In this document: one piece after another, positions 54,142 to 62,747 of the stretch
Layout: each line of letters starts with the position of its first letter
Numbering within the stretch: the stretch's first letter is position 1
Origin: Caulobacter segnis
GTDB taxonomy: Bacteria; Pseudomonadota; Alphaproteobacteria; Caulobacterales; Caulobacteraceae
Length of the DNA stretch: 64,000 nucleotides
Assembly: GCF_023935105.1 (NCBI RefSeq)
Contig: NZ_CP096040.1
Span: forward strand, 3,162,001 to 3,226,000
Reading direction: 5' to 3'
The notes under the pieces: model-generated
What the model was told of the DNA's origin: nothing
Databases searched by the model: none
What the model saw: only the letters and a program-made list of their open reading frames with translations
Program-made: the position numbers and the translations under genes

Positions 54142-57100
54142 TCAGAAGCGGCGCGTCAGGTTCACGAAGACCTGGCGCCCGATGTAGTCGTACTGGGACG
54201 CGAAAGCATAGCTGCCCGCGCGGCCGTATGTGTAGTTGCCACGATCCTGCAGCGCCGGCGACACCTTGGGCGGAGCCTCGTTGAACACGTTGCTGACGCC
54301 CACGATGCCTTCCCACTTGTCGGCTTCGTAACGCACCGAGAGGCTGTGATACCACATGGCCTCGGCATGGTTCTTGGCCTTGAAAGCGGAGCCCTGCGGC
54401 GTGGTGAAGTTCGATGGCGGCGCGATATCGGTGTCGAACTGGTACTTGTAGTTCGACTGATGCCCGACGAACCGCGTTGACCACGAGAACGTCAGATCGT
54501 TCCAGCGATAGCGCAGCTGGGTGTTTCCCACGACCTTTGGCTCGCCGATCACGCCATTGAAGTCGTCGGTCGAGCCCGGGAACAGTTCCTGGGAGTCCTC
54601 AAGCGTGTAGCTGAACTGCATGTCCAGGGTCAGCTTGCCCGGGCCGACGTCGCGGTTGTAGCGGGTCGTCAGGTCGATGCCCCGGCTCGTCTGGCTGACG
54701 ATGTTCCGGAACGAACCGTCGATGTTCGTGATCCCCAGATAGGTCGGCGAATTCGGGTCCAGGTCGCGAGTGAACAGATTGCAGAACGGATTGTTCGGGA
54801 AGTCGCTCGACGCGTAGCACTGGCCGATGACGGCCGCGCCATTGCTGGTGACCTGATTGTTGACGTCGATCTCATAGTAGTCGATCGCCACGTTGATGTC
54901 GGCGAACTTGGGAGTCCAGATGAAGCCAGCGCTGAACGCCTTGGACTTCTCCGGCTTCAGGTTCTTGCCGCCGCCGGTGACGATGAAGGCCGACGGGTTG
55001 TTGCCGCCGTAGTCGCCCGGGATGCCTTGGGCGGCGCAGTTGGCGGCGATGGTCGGGTTCGCGACACCGCCGCCTTCGGGCGGGGCGTAGCGGATGCAGG
55101 GGTCGACCGAGGCCTGGCTGAGAAAGCCGCCCTGGTCGCCCAGGTTCAGCTCGAACAGCGCCGGGGCGCGGAACGAGGTGCCATAGCTGGTGCGCAGACG
55201 ATATTCGCTGCTGATCTGCCAGTTCAGGCCGGCCTTGTAGGTCGAGTTGGTGCCGTACGACTTGTAGTCCGACACCCGGCCCGAGAGGTTCACTGTCAGG
55301 GCCTCGACCAGCGGCAAGGCCTTGATGATTGGCGCTTCCAGCTCGGCATAGGCTTCCTTGACCGTGTCGCTGCCCTTCGTGCGGCTGGCGGTGGCCAGGT
55401 TGTAGAAGTTCTGGGCGGTCAGGTCGGCGCCGGGCTTGTCGTCCAGCTTGTCGTGGCGATACGACACGCCGACGGCGGCAGACAGCGGGCCGGCCGGCAG
55501 CTTGAAGAGATCACCGGAGATGGAGAATTCGGCGATGGTCTGCTCGTACTCCGTAATGCCGGTGTCTTTCAGCTTCAGGTACGTATAGTCGTCTGGCGTC
55601 AGGTTGCCGGTGCGCAGAACCTGCTCTGAGAACAGGTTGATCGGCCGGCAGCCGGCAGGCGACCCAGCCGGGCAGATGCCGGTGAAGTCGCTGCTGGCCC
55701 AGTCGCCGCCGATGCCGGCCAGGAATTTGGCGCTGTTGATGCCCGTCAGGCTGTACTTGCCCCGGTTCTTGGAGAAGCTGCCGTAGCCATCCCACTGCCA
55801 GCCGTTCAGGAAGCCCACGTTCTCGCCGAACCGGCCGCGCAGGCCCAGCACGCCGCGGTACACGGTGACGTCCTGAGTATATTTGAACGGCGTCAGCACC
55901 AGGGCCTGCGGGGCATAGAGGCCCCCATCGGCAGGATTGTTCGGATTCGGATCCCAGCCAGGGATCGTCTGAGCCGCGTTGCCCCATGACGCCCCCACGC
56001 AGTTGAATGGATTGACGCTGCACGGCGCCTCGGGGGCGATGATCGGGAAAAGCTGCTGGATGTTGGTCTGGGACGACTTGCGCTGGTGACCCAGGAACTC
56101 GCCATAGACCTCGCCAAAGCCAACGTCATATTGGCCATCGGCGTACAGGGTGTAGCGCTTGACCGGCGAAAGGAAGTCGGACGACCGTTCCAGATCATTG
56201 ATCGTGTCGCGATCGTTGAGCGGCGCGAAGCGGTAGCCCGGCAGACGCGGGTCCGCCGCGGCCGCCCCTACGATCGGCGGGTTGGCTGGATAGGCAGGCC
56301 CGTCGGTCGCGATGCTGGCGCGGCTGCCATAGAAGGCGCCCGTCGAGGAATAGACCGGAATGTAGTTGAACAACGCACCCGAGGGCCCCGTGCACTTGTA
56401 CGTGCCGGTGTCGACGTCGATCCAGTCGTTGCGCGCGCCCGTCACCGGATCGAAGCTGTACTGCTGCTCGCACATCAGATCCTTGCGATCGCCGTATGTG
56501 AGCGCCTTTTGCTCGTAATACTGGCCGCTGATCTGAAAACGTCCCTTGCTGAGGACCTTTCCGAAGGCGGCGCTGAGCGTGTACTCGTTGCCGCCATCCC
56601 CGCCGCCGCCGAACGTGCCGGAGGCCTCCATTCGGCCGCCGTCCAGCTTGTTGCGGGTGATCACGTTGACGACCCCGGCCACGGCGTCCGAACCGTAGAT
56701 CGACGAGGCGCCGTCTTTCAGGATCTCATATCGCTCGACGATCGCGTCGGGCAGGATGTTGAGGTCGACGGCCGCCACCGCCCCTTGCGTGCCCGCGGGC
56801 GGCAGACGTCGACCATTCAGCAGGACCAACGTCCGTTGGTCGCCCAGGCCCCGGAGCGAGACGGTGTTGACGCCGCCACCGCCGTTCACGACGAAATTGC
56901 CGAACTGATTGTTGATCTGGGTGGAGCCGGCCGAGACCGACGCGCCCTGCAGGATCTCGCTGCCGCTGACGAGGCCCGCCAGCGTCGAGCCCTCGCTGGT
57001 GATCACCTGCACCGGCGAAGTGCTGTTGAACTCGTTGCGCCGAATGCGCGAGCCGGTCACCACCAGTTCGTCGACCTCGGTCGAATCCGGAGCCGCGGCC

Positions 57101-57204
57101 GGCGCCGCGGCGGTGTCCTGTGCGACCGCCAGCGCCGGCGCCCCCATCGTCACGAGACCCGCGATCATGCTTGAGCACAGCAGTCGCTTTCGGAAGAACA
57201 TCAT
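54142..57204 (-). CDS. TonB-dependent receptor (about 1,000-residue type), probable peptide import
   Basis: This 1,020-residue receptor has a signal peptide (FRKRLLCSSMIAGLVTMGAP...) and TonB-box region DELVVTGSRI. The plug contains VNTVSLRGLGDQRTLVLLNG and RYEILKDGASSIYGSDAVAG, and the barrel ends RQVFVNLTRRF. It belongs to the same long subtype as the receptor at 13913. ATG 57204 (or 57201) follows GGAGGGG; the open extension to 57363 lacks support. It diverges from an S9 peptidase gene, an arrangement common for peptide-scavenging receptors in this lineage, hence the peptide suggestion. The shared promoter holds a 13-bp direct repeat. Confidence 0.9.
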   Translation of the reverse strand: MMFFRKRLLCSSMIAGLVTMGAPALAVAQDTAAAPAAAPDSTEVDELVVTGSRIRRNEFNSTSPVQVITSEGSTLAGLVSGSEILQGASVSAGSTQINNQFGNFVVNGGGGVNTVSLRGLGDQRTLVLLNGRRLPPAGTQGAVAAVDLNILPDAIVERYEILKDGASSIYGSDAVAGVVNVITRNKLDGGRMEASGTFGGGGDGGNEYTLSAAFGKVLSKGRFQISGQYYEQKALTYGDRKDLMCEQQYSFDPVTGARNDWIDVDTGTYKCTGPSGALFNYIPVYSSTGAFYGSRASIATDGPAYPANPPIVGAAAADPRLPGYRFAPLNDRDTINDLERSSDFLSPVKRYTLYADGQYDVGFGEVYGEFLGHQRKSSQTNIQQLFPIIAPEAPCSVNPFNCVGASWGNAAQTIPGWDPNPNNPADGGLYAPQALVLTPFKYTQDVTVYRGVLGLRGRFGENVGFLNGWQWDGYGSFSKNRGKYSLTGINSAKFLAGIGGDWASSDFTGICPAGSPAGCRPINLFSEQVLRTGNLTPDDYTYLKLKDTGITEYEQTIAEFSISGDLFKLPAGPLSAAVGVSYRHDKLDDKPGADLTAQNFYNLATASRTKGSDTVKEAYAELEAPIIKALPLVEALTVNLSGRVSDYKSYGTNSTYKAGLNWQISSEYRLRTSYGTSFRAPALFELNLGDQGGFLSQASVDPCIRYAPPEGGGVANPTIAANCAAQGIPGDYGGNNPSAFIVTGGGKNLKPEKSKAFSAGFIWTPKFADINVAIDYYEIDVNNQVTSNGAAVIGQCYASSDFPNNPFCNLFTRDLDPNSPTYLGITNIDGSFRNIVSQTSRGIDLTTRYNRDVGPGKLTLDMQFSYTLEDSQELFPGSTDDFNGVIGEPKVVGNTQLRYRWNDLTFSWSTRFVGHQSNYKYQFDTDIAPPSNFTTPQGSAFKAKNHAEAMWYHSLSVRYEADKWEGIVGVSNVFNEAPPKVSPALQDRGNYTYGRAGSYAFASQYDYIGRQVFVNLTRRF

Positions 57205-57309
57205 AGACCCCTCCACAATCAGCCCTTTTGGAACATCCCCTTCGATGTTCGAGAATTTACAACTTAGGCCCATCCAAAAACGGGCAGCAACCAGCGGTAA
57301 GGCCAAGCT

Positions 57310-57368
57310 ATCGGCAATTTTCAGCTGCGTTACAAAATGGCGACACTCTGGCGCCATCGGCAATTTTC
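57310..57368. repeat. 13-bp direct repeat in the receptor/peptidase promoter
   Basis: ATCGGCAATTTTC occurs at 57310-57322 and again at 57356-57368, 46 bases apart. Between them lies an inverted repeat ATGGCG/CGCCAT (57337-57342 and 57352-57357). The element is central to the 251-base divergent promoter and is a candidate activator or repressor site. Confidence 0.55.
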
Positions 57369-57455
57369 TGCCTCGAAGAGCAGCTTTGGGATATTGCGCC
57401 GTGCCAAGCGAGCCGCTCTACTCTCGTGACGATTGTGCTCATCGACGAGGCGCAG

Positions 57456-59483
57456 GTGCGGATTTACTCTAGAGCGTCTTGGCTGGCTGTGCTGAGCGTG
57501 GGCCTGGCCTTAATGACGACACTGGCGGCGCCGCGACCCGCCCTCGCCGCTCCGCCTAGCGCCAGGGACTTCACGCGCTACGCGGCGCTGTCGGACGTGG
57601 CCATGTCACCGGACGGCCAACACATCGCCGGCTTGATCTCAACCGACGGCGAAGAGCGCCTGCTTGGAGTCTGGAAGACCGCGCACCCCGAACAGCCGCC
57701 GTTCGTGATCGCCTCGCGGCACATGCGGCTGATGAGCGTGAGGTTCGTCAAGAACGACCGCCTCGCCGTGGTCGTGCAGCAGACCATAACGGTGGGCTCG
57801 TACAAAGGTCACCTGAGCCAGCTCTACATCACCGACCTGAAGGGCGAGAACTGGAACACGGCCCTACCCAAGGCGCGCACGACCACCGACGACGCCGAAT
57901 TGGCGCAGCGCACGGGTGTTCCGATGATCCTTAGCCGCCTGCCCGCTGATCCGCGCCATATCCTGGTGATGGACACCAATGGGGACGGGGCTGGCGACGT
58001 CTATCGCGCGGACGTCTATAGCGGCGGCGCCGAGCTGGTCGAGCGCGGTTCGGAAAAGTTCGATCGGCTGCAGGCCGACGCCAAGGGCCAGATCCGCGCC
58101 AAGGTCCAGTTGGACTACGAGGACGGCAAGGCCGTTTACGTCCAGTGGATCCGCAACCCGAAGGGCGACTGGGAGCCGCACTTCCGGTCGTTCTTCAAGG
58201 ACCGCAACCTGTTCGGCGTGGTCGGCTTCAGCGACGATCCCAACATCGTCTACGTCGCGGGAACGCAGCCTGGGGCCGACAAGTCCGGCATCTACCTCTA
58301 CGACGTCACGGCCCGAAAGATCCTGGAGCCGGCTTTCGAGCATAAGCTGTTCGACGCTGACGGCGTGGTCCAGGACGCGTCGGGCCAGCTTATGGGCTTC
58401 ACCTATTCGGGCCCCAACAACGGAATCTACTGGATCGAGCCAAAGCTGGCGGGCCTGGACAAGGGCGTTCGCGCGGCGTTGGGCTTGAAGACCACGCCAG
58501 TGGCCTGGACCGATCCGGGAACCGGGCAGAAGGCGCGGATCGGCGTTGCGGACGGCGCCGACCTTTCCGTCGCCTCGTGGTCAGACGACCACAGCGCGAT
58601 CATCGTCGAAAAGTCGGGTCCGCGCGAGCCTGGCGAATTCTACCTGTTCACCGCCGATGGCAAGCTGTCGCTGCTGGGCAAGGCCCGTCCCTGGATCAAG
58701 GCCGAGGCCCTGGGCGACACGCGGCTCGTGCAATACGCCGCGCGCGACGGCCTGATCATCCCCGCGTTCCTGACCACCCCGCCGGCTTCGGCTGGCCCAG
58801 GCCCCTACCCCGCCATCGTCCTGCCTCACGGCGGCCCTTGGGCGCGTGACTGGCTGCAATGGGATTTCGGCGGCTGGACCCAGTACTTCGCCAGCCGCGG
58901 CTACGCGGTGCTCCAGCCTCAGTTCCGAGGCAGCGAAGGCTGGGGTCGCAAGCTCTGGACCGCTGGCGACAGCGAGTGGGGCCAGAAGATGCAGGACGAC
59001 AAGGACGACGGCGCCAAATGGCTGATCGACCAAAAGATCGCTGATCCCCGGCGCATCGCGATGTTCGGTTATTCCTACGGTGGCTATTCGGCCCTGGCGG
59101 CCAGTATTCGACCGAACGGTCTGTACCAGTGCGCGGTGTCGGGCGCCGGCGGCAGCCTGGCGGACATGAAGCACGTCACCGCCGAGAGCCGTACGATGCG
59201 CGAATACCAGCGCCCGTTCGTCGGTGGCTTGGACGCGATCAAGAACGCCAAGGACGCCAAGATCCCGATCTTCCTCTATCACGGCGAGCGCGACACCAAC
59301 GTCGACATCAAGGAGTCCCGCAGCTTCATCGCGGGGCTCAAGGCTGCGAACAAGCCTTACAAGTGGCTAGAGATCAAGGATATGGGCCACAGCTACGATA
59401 CGATGACCCCCGCGATGCTCGAAACTCAGCTCGTCGAGATCGAGAAGTTCTTCGGCTCCGAGTGCAAGCCGGGCGGGCTCTAG
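57456..59483 (+). CDS. S9 family prolyl-oligopeptidase-type peptidase
   Basis: This 675-residue serine peptidase has an N-terminal signal segment (WLAVLSVGLALMTTLAAPRP). A beta-propeller (about residues 35-400) has SDVAMSPDGQHIAG at its start. The alpha/beta-hydrolase domain has HGGPWARDWLQWD, Ser540 in FGYSYGGYSAL, Asp613 in GERDTNVD and His645 in MGHSYDT. It resembles acylaminoacyl-peptidase/dipeptidyl-peptidase members. GTG 57456 follows GAGG by five bases and puts the signal at the N-terminus. It probably degrades peptides delivered by the divergent receptor. Confidence 0.9.
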   Translation: MRIYSRASWLAVLSVGLALMTTLAAPRPALAAPPSARDFTRYAALSDVAMSPDGQHIAGLISTDGEERLLGVWKTAHPEQPPFVIASRHMRLMSVRFVKNDRLAVVVQQTITVGSYKGHLSQLYITDLKGENWNTALPKARTTTDDAELAQRTGVPMILSRLPADPRHILVMDTNGDGAGDVYRADVYSGGAELVERGSEKFDRLQADAKGQIRAKVQLDYEDGKAVYVQWIRNPKGDWEPHFRSFFKDRNLFGVVGFSDDPNIVYVAGTQPGADKSGIYLYDVTARKILEPAFEHKLFDADGVVQDASGQLMGFTYSGPNNGIYWIEPKLAGLDKGVRAALGLKTTPVAWTDPGTGQKARIGVADGADLSVASWSDDHSAIIVEKSGPREPGEFYLFTADGKLSLLGKARPWIKAEALGDTRLVQYAARDGLIIPAFLTTPPASAGPGPYPAIVLPHGGPWARDWLQWDFGGWTQYFASRGYAVLQPQFRGSEGWGRKLWTAGDSEWGQKMQDDKDDGAKWLIDQKIADPRRIAMFGYSYGGYSALAASIRPNGLYQCAVSGAGGSLADMKHVTAESRTMREYQRPFVGGLDAIKNAKDAKIPIFLYHGERDTNVDIKESRSFIAGLKAANKPYKWLEIKDMGHSYDTMTPAMLETQLVEIEKFFGSECKPGGL

Positions 59484-59602
59484 GCGTCGCTCGCGGAACG
59501 CCCCCTCCTAGAACCGGACGTTCAAGCGCTTGGGCGACCGCCTCCGAGCGAATGGATCGAGCGCCAAGAGCGCTGTCCAACATCGAGGCTCGCGCCGACC
59601 GA

Positions 59603-62053
59603 CTACTCCTGTCGCAGCGCCTCGCCGGGCGAGGTCGAGGCGGCCGACCAACCGAGGCCCGCGACGGTCGCCAATCCGATGATCACCGCGCCCCCGGCGC
59701 CGGCCAGGAAGATCCAGGGACTGACCCCGACCGGATCATCGAACTGCGACAACCACTGCCTCAGGGCCCAATACGCCAGCGGCCAGGCCACCAGACAGGC
59801 GATCAGGATCGGGCGCAGGAACTGTCCGATCAGCAAGGCCGCCACCTGCTCTCGTGACGCCCCCAACACCTTGCGAAGCCCAACCTCCCGCGCGCGTCGA
59901 GACGTATTGAACGCCGCCAGGCCATAGAGCCCGATGCAGCCCACCCCCGCCCCCACCGCCGCGCCGAGGCTGAAGAGGTTCGTGCGGTCCCGCTGAGGCT
60001 TGTAGTAGCGGTCCAGGTTGGCGAGCGCGGTCTTCCCCTCGAACGGAACATCCGGCGCCGCCTGCCGCCAAGCCGCCTCTAGCCGCGCCCGGATCGTCGC
60101 CTCGTCGACACCGGCATAGCGCACGATGGTGATTGGCCAGGCCGACGGCCAGTACGCCGGATGGGCGTTGAAGGTGTAGAGCCTGGCGCGCACCTTCTCG
60201 GTGGGGCTGTAGAAGCGTGTGTCCTCGACCACACCGACGATGCGGGACTTGCGGCCGTTGAAATCGATGATCTGATCCAACGCCGCCTCGGGCGAGGCGT
60301 ATTCGAGATCTCGCGCGGCGGCGCGGCTGATGACCACGTTGGTCACCGTCTCGGGACCGGCGTTCGGGACGTATTGCTCGTCGCCGCCATGCGCGGCGTC
60401 CAGCAGGCGGCCAGCGATCGGCTTGATCCCGAGTGTCCGGAAATAGTCGGGACCGATGGCCGCCCAGTTCAGGGTCGGCGACAAGCCCAAGCGTCCCGAC
60501 CGATCCAGGCGGGTGGCTGTCGAGTTGCTGTCGATTGCGTTGTCGGCCGGGGCGCTGGTGCTGGCTGTGAGGCCGGTGACGCCCGGAATGCGACTGATCG
60601 CCTGCCAATAGGTCTGACGCTGTTCGGGCTTCACCCCAACGCCGCGCGTTGCGGTGACCAGATAAAGCCCGTCGCGCCGGTAGCCGAAGTCGGCGTTCCG
60701 CATGTGCTGGATCTGGCCCACGAAGCCCAACATCAGGATGAAGGCCGCGACCACCGCGGCGAACTGAAACACGACAAGGCCCTCACGCAGCCGCGCGCCA
60801 AAACGCCCCCCGCTTGGCGCGCGGCTCGAGGCCAGCACCTGGGCGGGCTTGAAGGCCGCCAGCATGAAGGCCGGATAGATGGCCGCGATCAGGCCAGCGC
60901 CCAGCACCACGCCGAACACGGTCGCCACCCAGGGTCCGTCTCGCCGGTAGTCGAGAACCAGCGACAGGCCAGCCGCGACGTTGATCAACGGCAAGGCCAG
61001 CTCCACGATCGCCAAACCTATCAGGAAGGCCAAGGCGATCGTGATGGCCGCCTCGCCCAGGAACTGCAGCCGCAGAACGCTCGGCCCGGCTCCGAGGCTC
61101 TTGCGGACAGCCACCTCGCGCGCACGCAGACCGGCGCGAGCGGTCGCCAGGTTCACGTAGTTGATCAGCGCCAACGCCAGGGCCGCCACGCCAACCAAGC
61201 CCAGGGTTTCGATCGCCGCCCGTTGCTTGGGATCCAGCAGGTGAACATCGCGCAACGGCACGATCTTCAAGGCCAGGATCTGGTGGGGAACGACGGCGTC
61301 GCCGAAGCTCTTTCCGGCCTCGCGATCGACGAAGGCGGGCAGTTGCGCCTCGAATGCACGCGCCTGTCCGGGCTTGTCGAACTTGAAGAAGGTCAGGAGC
61401 TGAATTGAACCCCAACTGCGCCAACTCGTCTGGTCGGCGAGGCGAGCTGGCGTGATCAGGCTCACCAGATCAAGCTTCAGCTCGGTGTTCTTGGGCAGCG
61501 CCTTGATCACGGCGCTGACCGTGTAGACGCTCCGGCCCCATGCGTCGGAAATCTCGAGAGACCGCCCGATCACATCGACCGAGCCGAAGTATTTGCGAGC
61601 CAGATCTTCGGAAATCGCCACGCGACTCGGATCCGCCAGGGCCGTGCGCGCGTCGCCCGACAAAAGGGGCGCGTCGAAAAATTCGAGGAAGTCGGCATCG
61701 ACCAGCTCCAGCTGCTCGGCGGTGGCGACCCCGCCCTTGTGGACGATCACCTGCTGGTTCCAGTCACGCACGCCGCGCAGATCCGGAAAATCAGTCTTCA
61801 TTTCCTCCAATAGGCCGCCCATCGCGCCAACCCGGGTGTCATGGGGGAAGCCTGGGATGTTGAAAGCGATTCCGCTGGCGTAGATTCGATCGCGCTGGGG
61901 TGTCCAACCCTCGTATCCGGTCTCGAACCGATAGAGCAGGCTCAGCGTCAGGAACGCCGCCACGCCCAGGCTCAGACCCAAAAGGTTTAGGCCGGCATAG
62001 AGCGGCCGACGGGTGAAGGACCGCCAGAAGGCGATAAGGGTCGATCTCAGCAT
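59603..62053 (-). CDS. ABC transporter permease, double MacB/FtsX type
   Basis: This 816-residue protein has two MacB periplasmic-core/FtsX units. TM1 lies in RRPLYAGLNLLGLSLGVAAF, a periplasmic domain follows (residues 45-270), and then three helices with the RAREVAVRKSLGAG coupling segment. A second periplasmic domain and a second FtsX unit contain RAREVGLRKVLGASREQV. Such permeases do not move solutes through a channel but drive extrusion mechanically. It is the last gene of an adaptor-ATPase-permease operon. The exported substrate (peptide, lipid or antibiotic) is unknown. Confidence 0.9.
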   Translation of the reverse strand: MLRSTLIAFWRSFTRRPLYAGLNLLGLSLGVAAFLTLSLLYRFETGYEGWTPQRDRIYASGIAFNIPGFPHDTRVGAMGGLLEEMKTDFPDLRGVRDWNQQVIVHKGGVATAEQLELVDADFLEFFDAPLLSGDARTALADPSRVAISEDLARKYFGSVDVIGRSLEISDAWGRSVYTVSAVIKALPKNTELKLDLVSLITPARLADQTSWRSWGSIQLLTFFKFDKPGQARAFEAQLPAFVDREAGKSFGDAVVPHQILALKIVPLRDVHLLDPKQRAAIETLGLVGVAALALALINYVNLATARAGLRAREVAVRKSLGAGPSVLRLQFLGEAAITIALAFLIGLAIVELALPLINVAAGLSLVLDYRRDGPWVATVFGVVLGAGLIAAIYPAFMLAAFKPAQVLASSRAPSGGRFGARLREGLVVFQFAAVVAAFILMLGFVGQIQHMRNADFGYRRDGLYLVTATRGVGVKPEQRQTYWQAISRIPGVTGLTASTSAPADNAIDSNSTATRLDRSGRLGLSPTLNWAAIGPDYFRTLGIKPIAGRLLDAAHGGDEQYVPNAGPETVTNVVISRAAARDLEYASPEAALDQIIDFNGRKSRIVGVVEDTRFYSPTEKVRARLYTFNAHPAYWPSAWPITIVRYAGVDEATIRARLEAAWRQAAPDVPFEGKTALANLDRYYKPQRDRTNLFSLGAAVGAGVGCIGLYGLAAFNTSRRAREVGLRKVLGASREQVAALLIGQFLRPILIACLVAWPLAYWALRQWLSQFDDPVGVSPWIFLAGAGGAVIIGLATVAGLGWSAASTSPGEALRQE

Positions 62054-62063
62054 CCGCCCGTCC

Positions 62064-62744
62064 TCACAACACCTGGGCGACGGAGGCGACCAGCCTGCCG
62101 TCGAGGATGTCGATCCGCCGACCGGCTTGATCGGCGTGGCTGGGCGAGTGGGTGACCATGACGATGGTGGCGCCGGCCGCGTTCAACCCCTTGAGGATTT
62201 CCATGACCTGCGCGCCGTTCTCAGTGTCGAGATTGCCTGTCGGCTCATCGGCCAGGATCAGGCTGGGCTCGCCGACGATGGCGCGGGCGATGGCCGCGCG
62301 CTGCTGCTGGCCGCCCGAAAGCTGATGGGGAAAGTGTCGGGCTCGGTGGGCCACGCCCACCCGGTCCATCGCCGCCTCGACCAGCGTCCGGCGCGCGCCC
62401 TGGCGCCCTGGCCGGTAGAGCAGGCCCAGTTCGACGTTCTCGGCGATCGTCAGGTCATCGACCAAATTGAAGCTCTGGAAGATGAACCCCAAATGCTGAG
62501 CCCGGTGCCGGGCGAGAGCGGCTTCGCTCTGGGTCGCCAGATCGGCCCCGTCGAACAGGTAACGACCTGAGGTCGGCCGATCGATGGTTCCCAGGATGTT
62601 CAGCAGGGTGGACTTTCCACACCCCGAAGGCCCCATGATGGCGACGAACTCACCTCGCCGGATGTTCATGGAAATCTCGTGCAGGGCCGTGGTCTCGATC
62701 TCGTCGGACCTGTAGCGACGCGAGAGGGATTGAAGTTCGATCAT
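62064..62744 (-). CDS. ABC transporter ATPase, MacB/LolD type
   Basis: This 226-residue ATPase has GPSGCGKST (Walker A), [18 protein letters not shown] (Q-loop with the LolD/MacB NLV...T..ENV pattern), [15 protein letters not shown] (signature), [12 protein letters not shown] (Walker B) and VMVTHS (H-loop). The length is standard for this group. It lies ten bases before the permease gene and three after the adaptor, so all three are one operon. Confidence 0.93.
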   Translation of the reverse strand: MIELQSLSRRYRSDEIETTALHEISMNIRRGEFVAIMGPSGCGKSTLLNILGTIDRPTSGRYLFDGADLATQSEAALARHRAQHLGFIFQSFNLVDDLTIAENVELGLLYRPGRQGARRTLVEAAMDRVGVAHRARHFPHQLSGGQQQRAAIARAIVGEPSLILADEPTGNLDTENGAQVMEILKGLNAAGATIVMVTHSPSHADQAGRRIDILDGRLVASVAQVL

Positions 62745-62747
62745 CGG

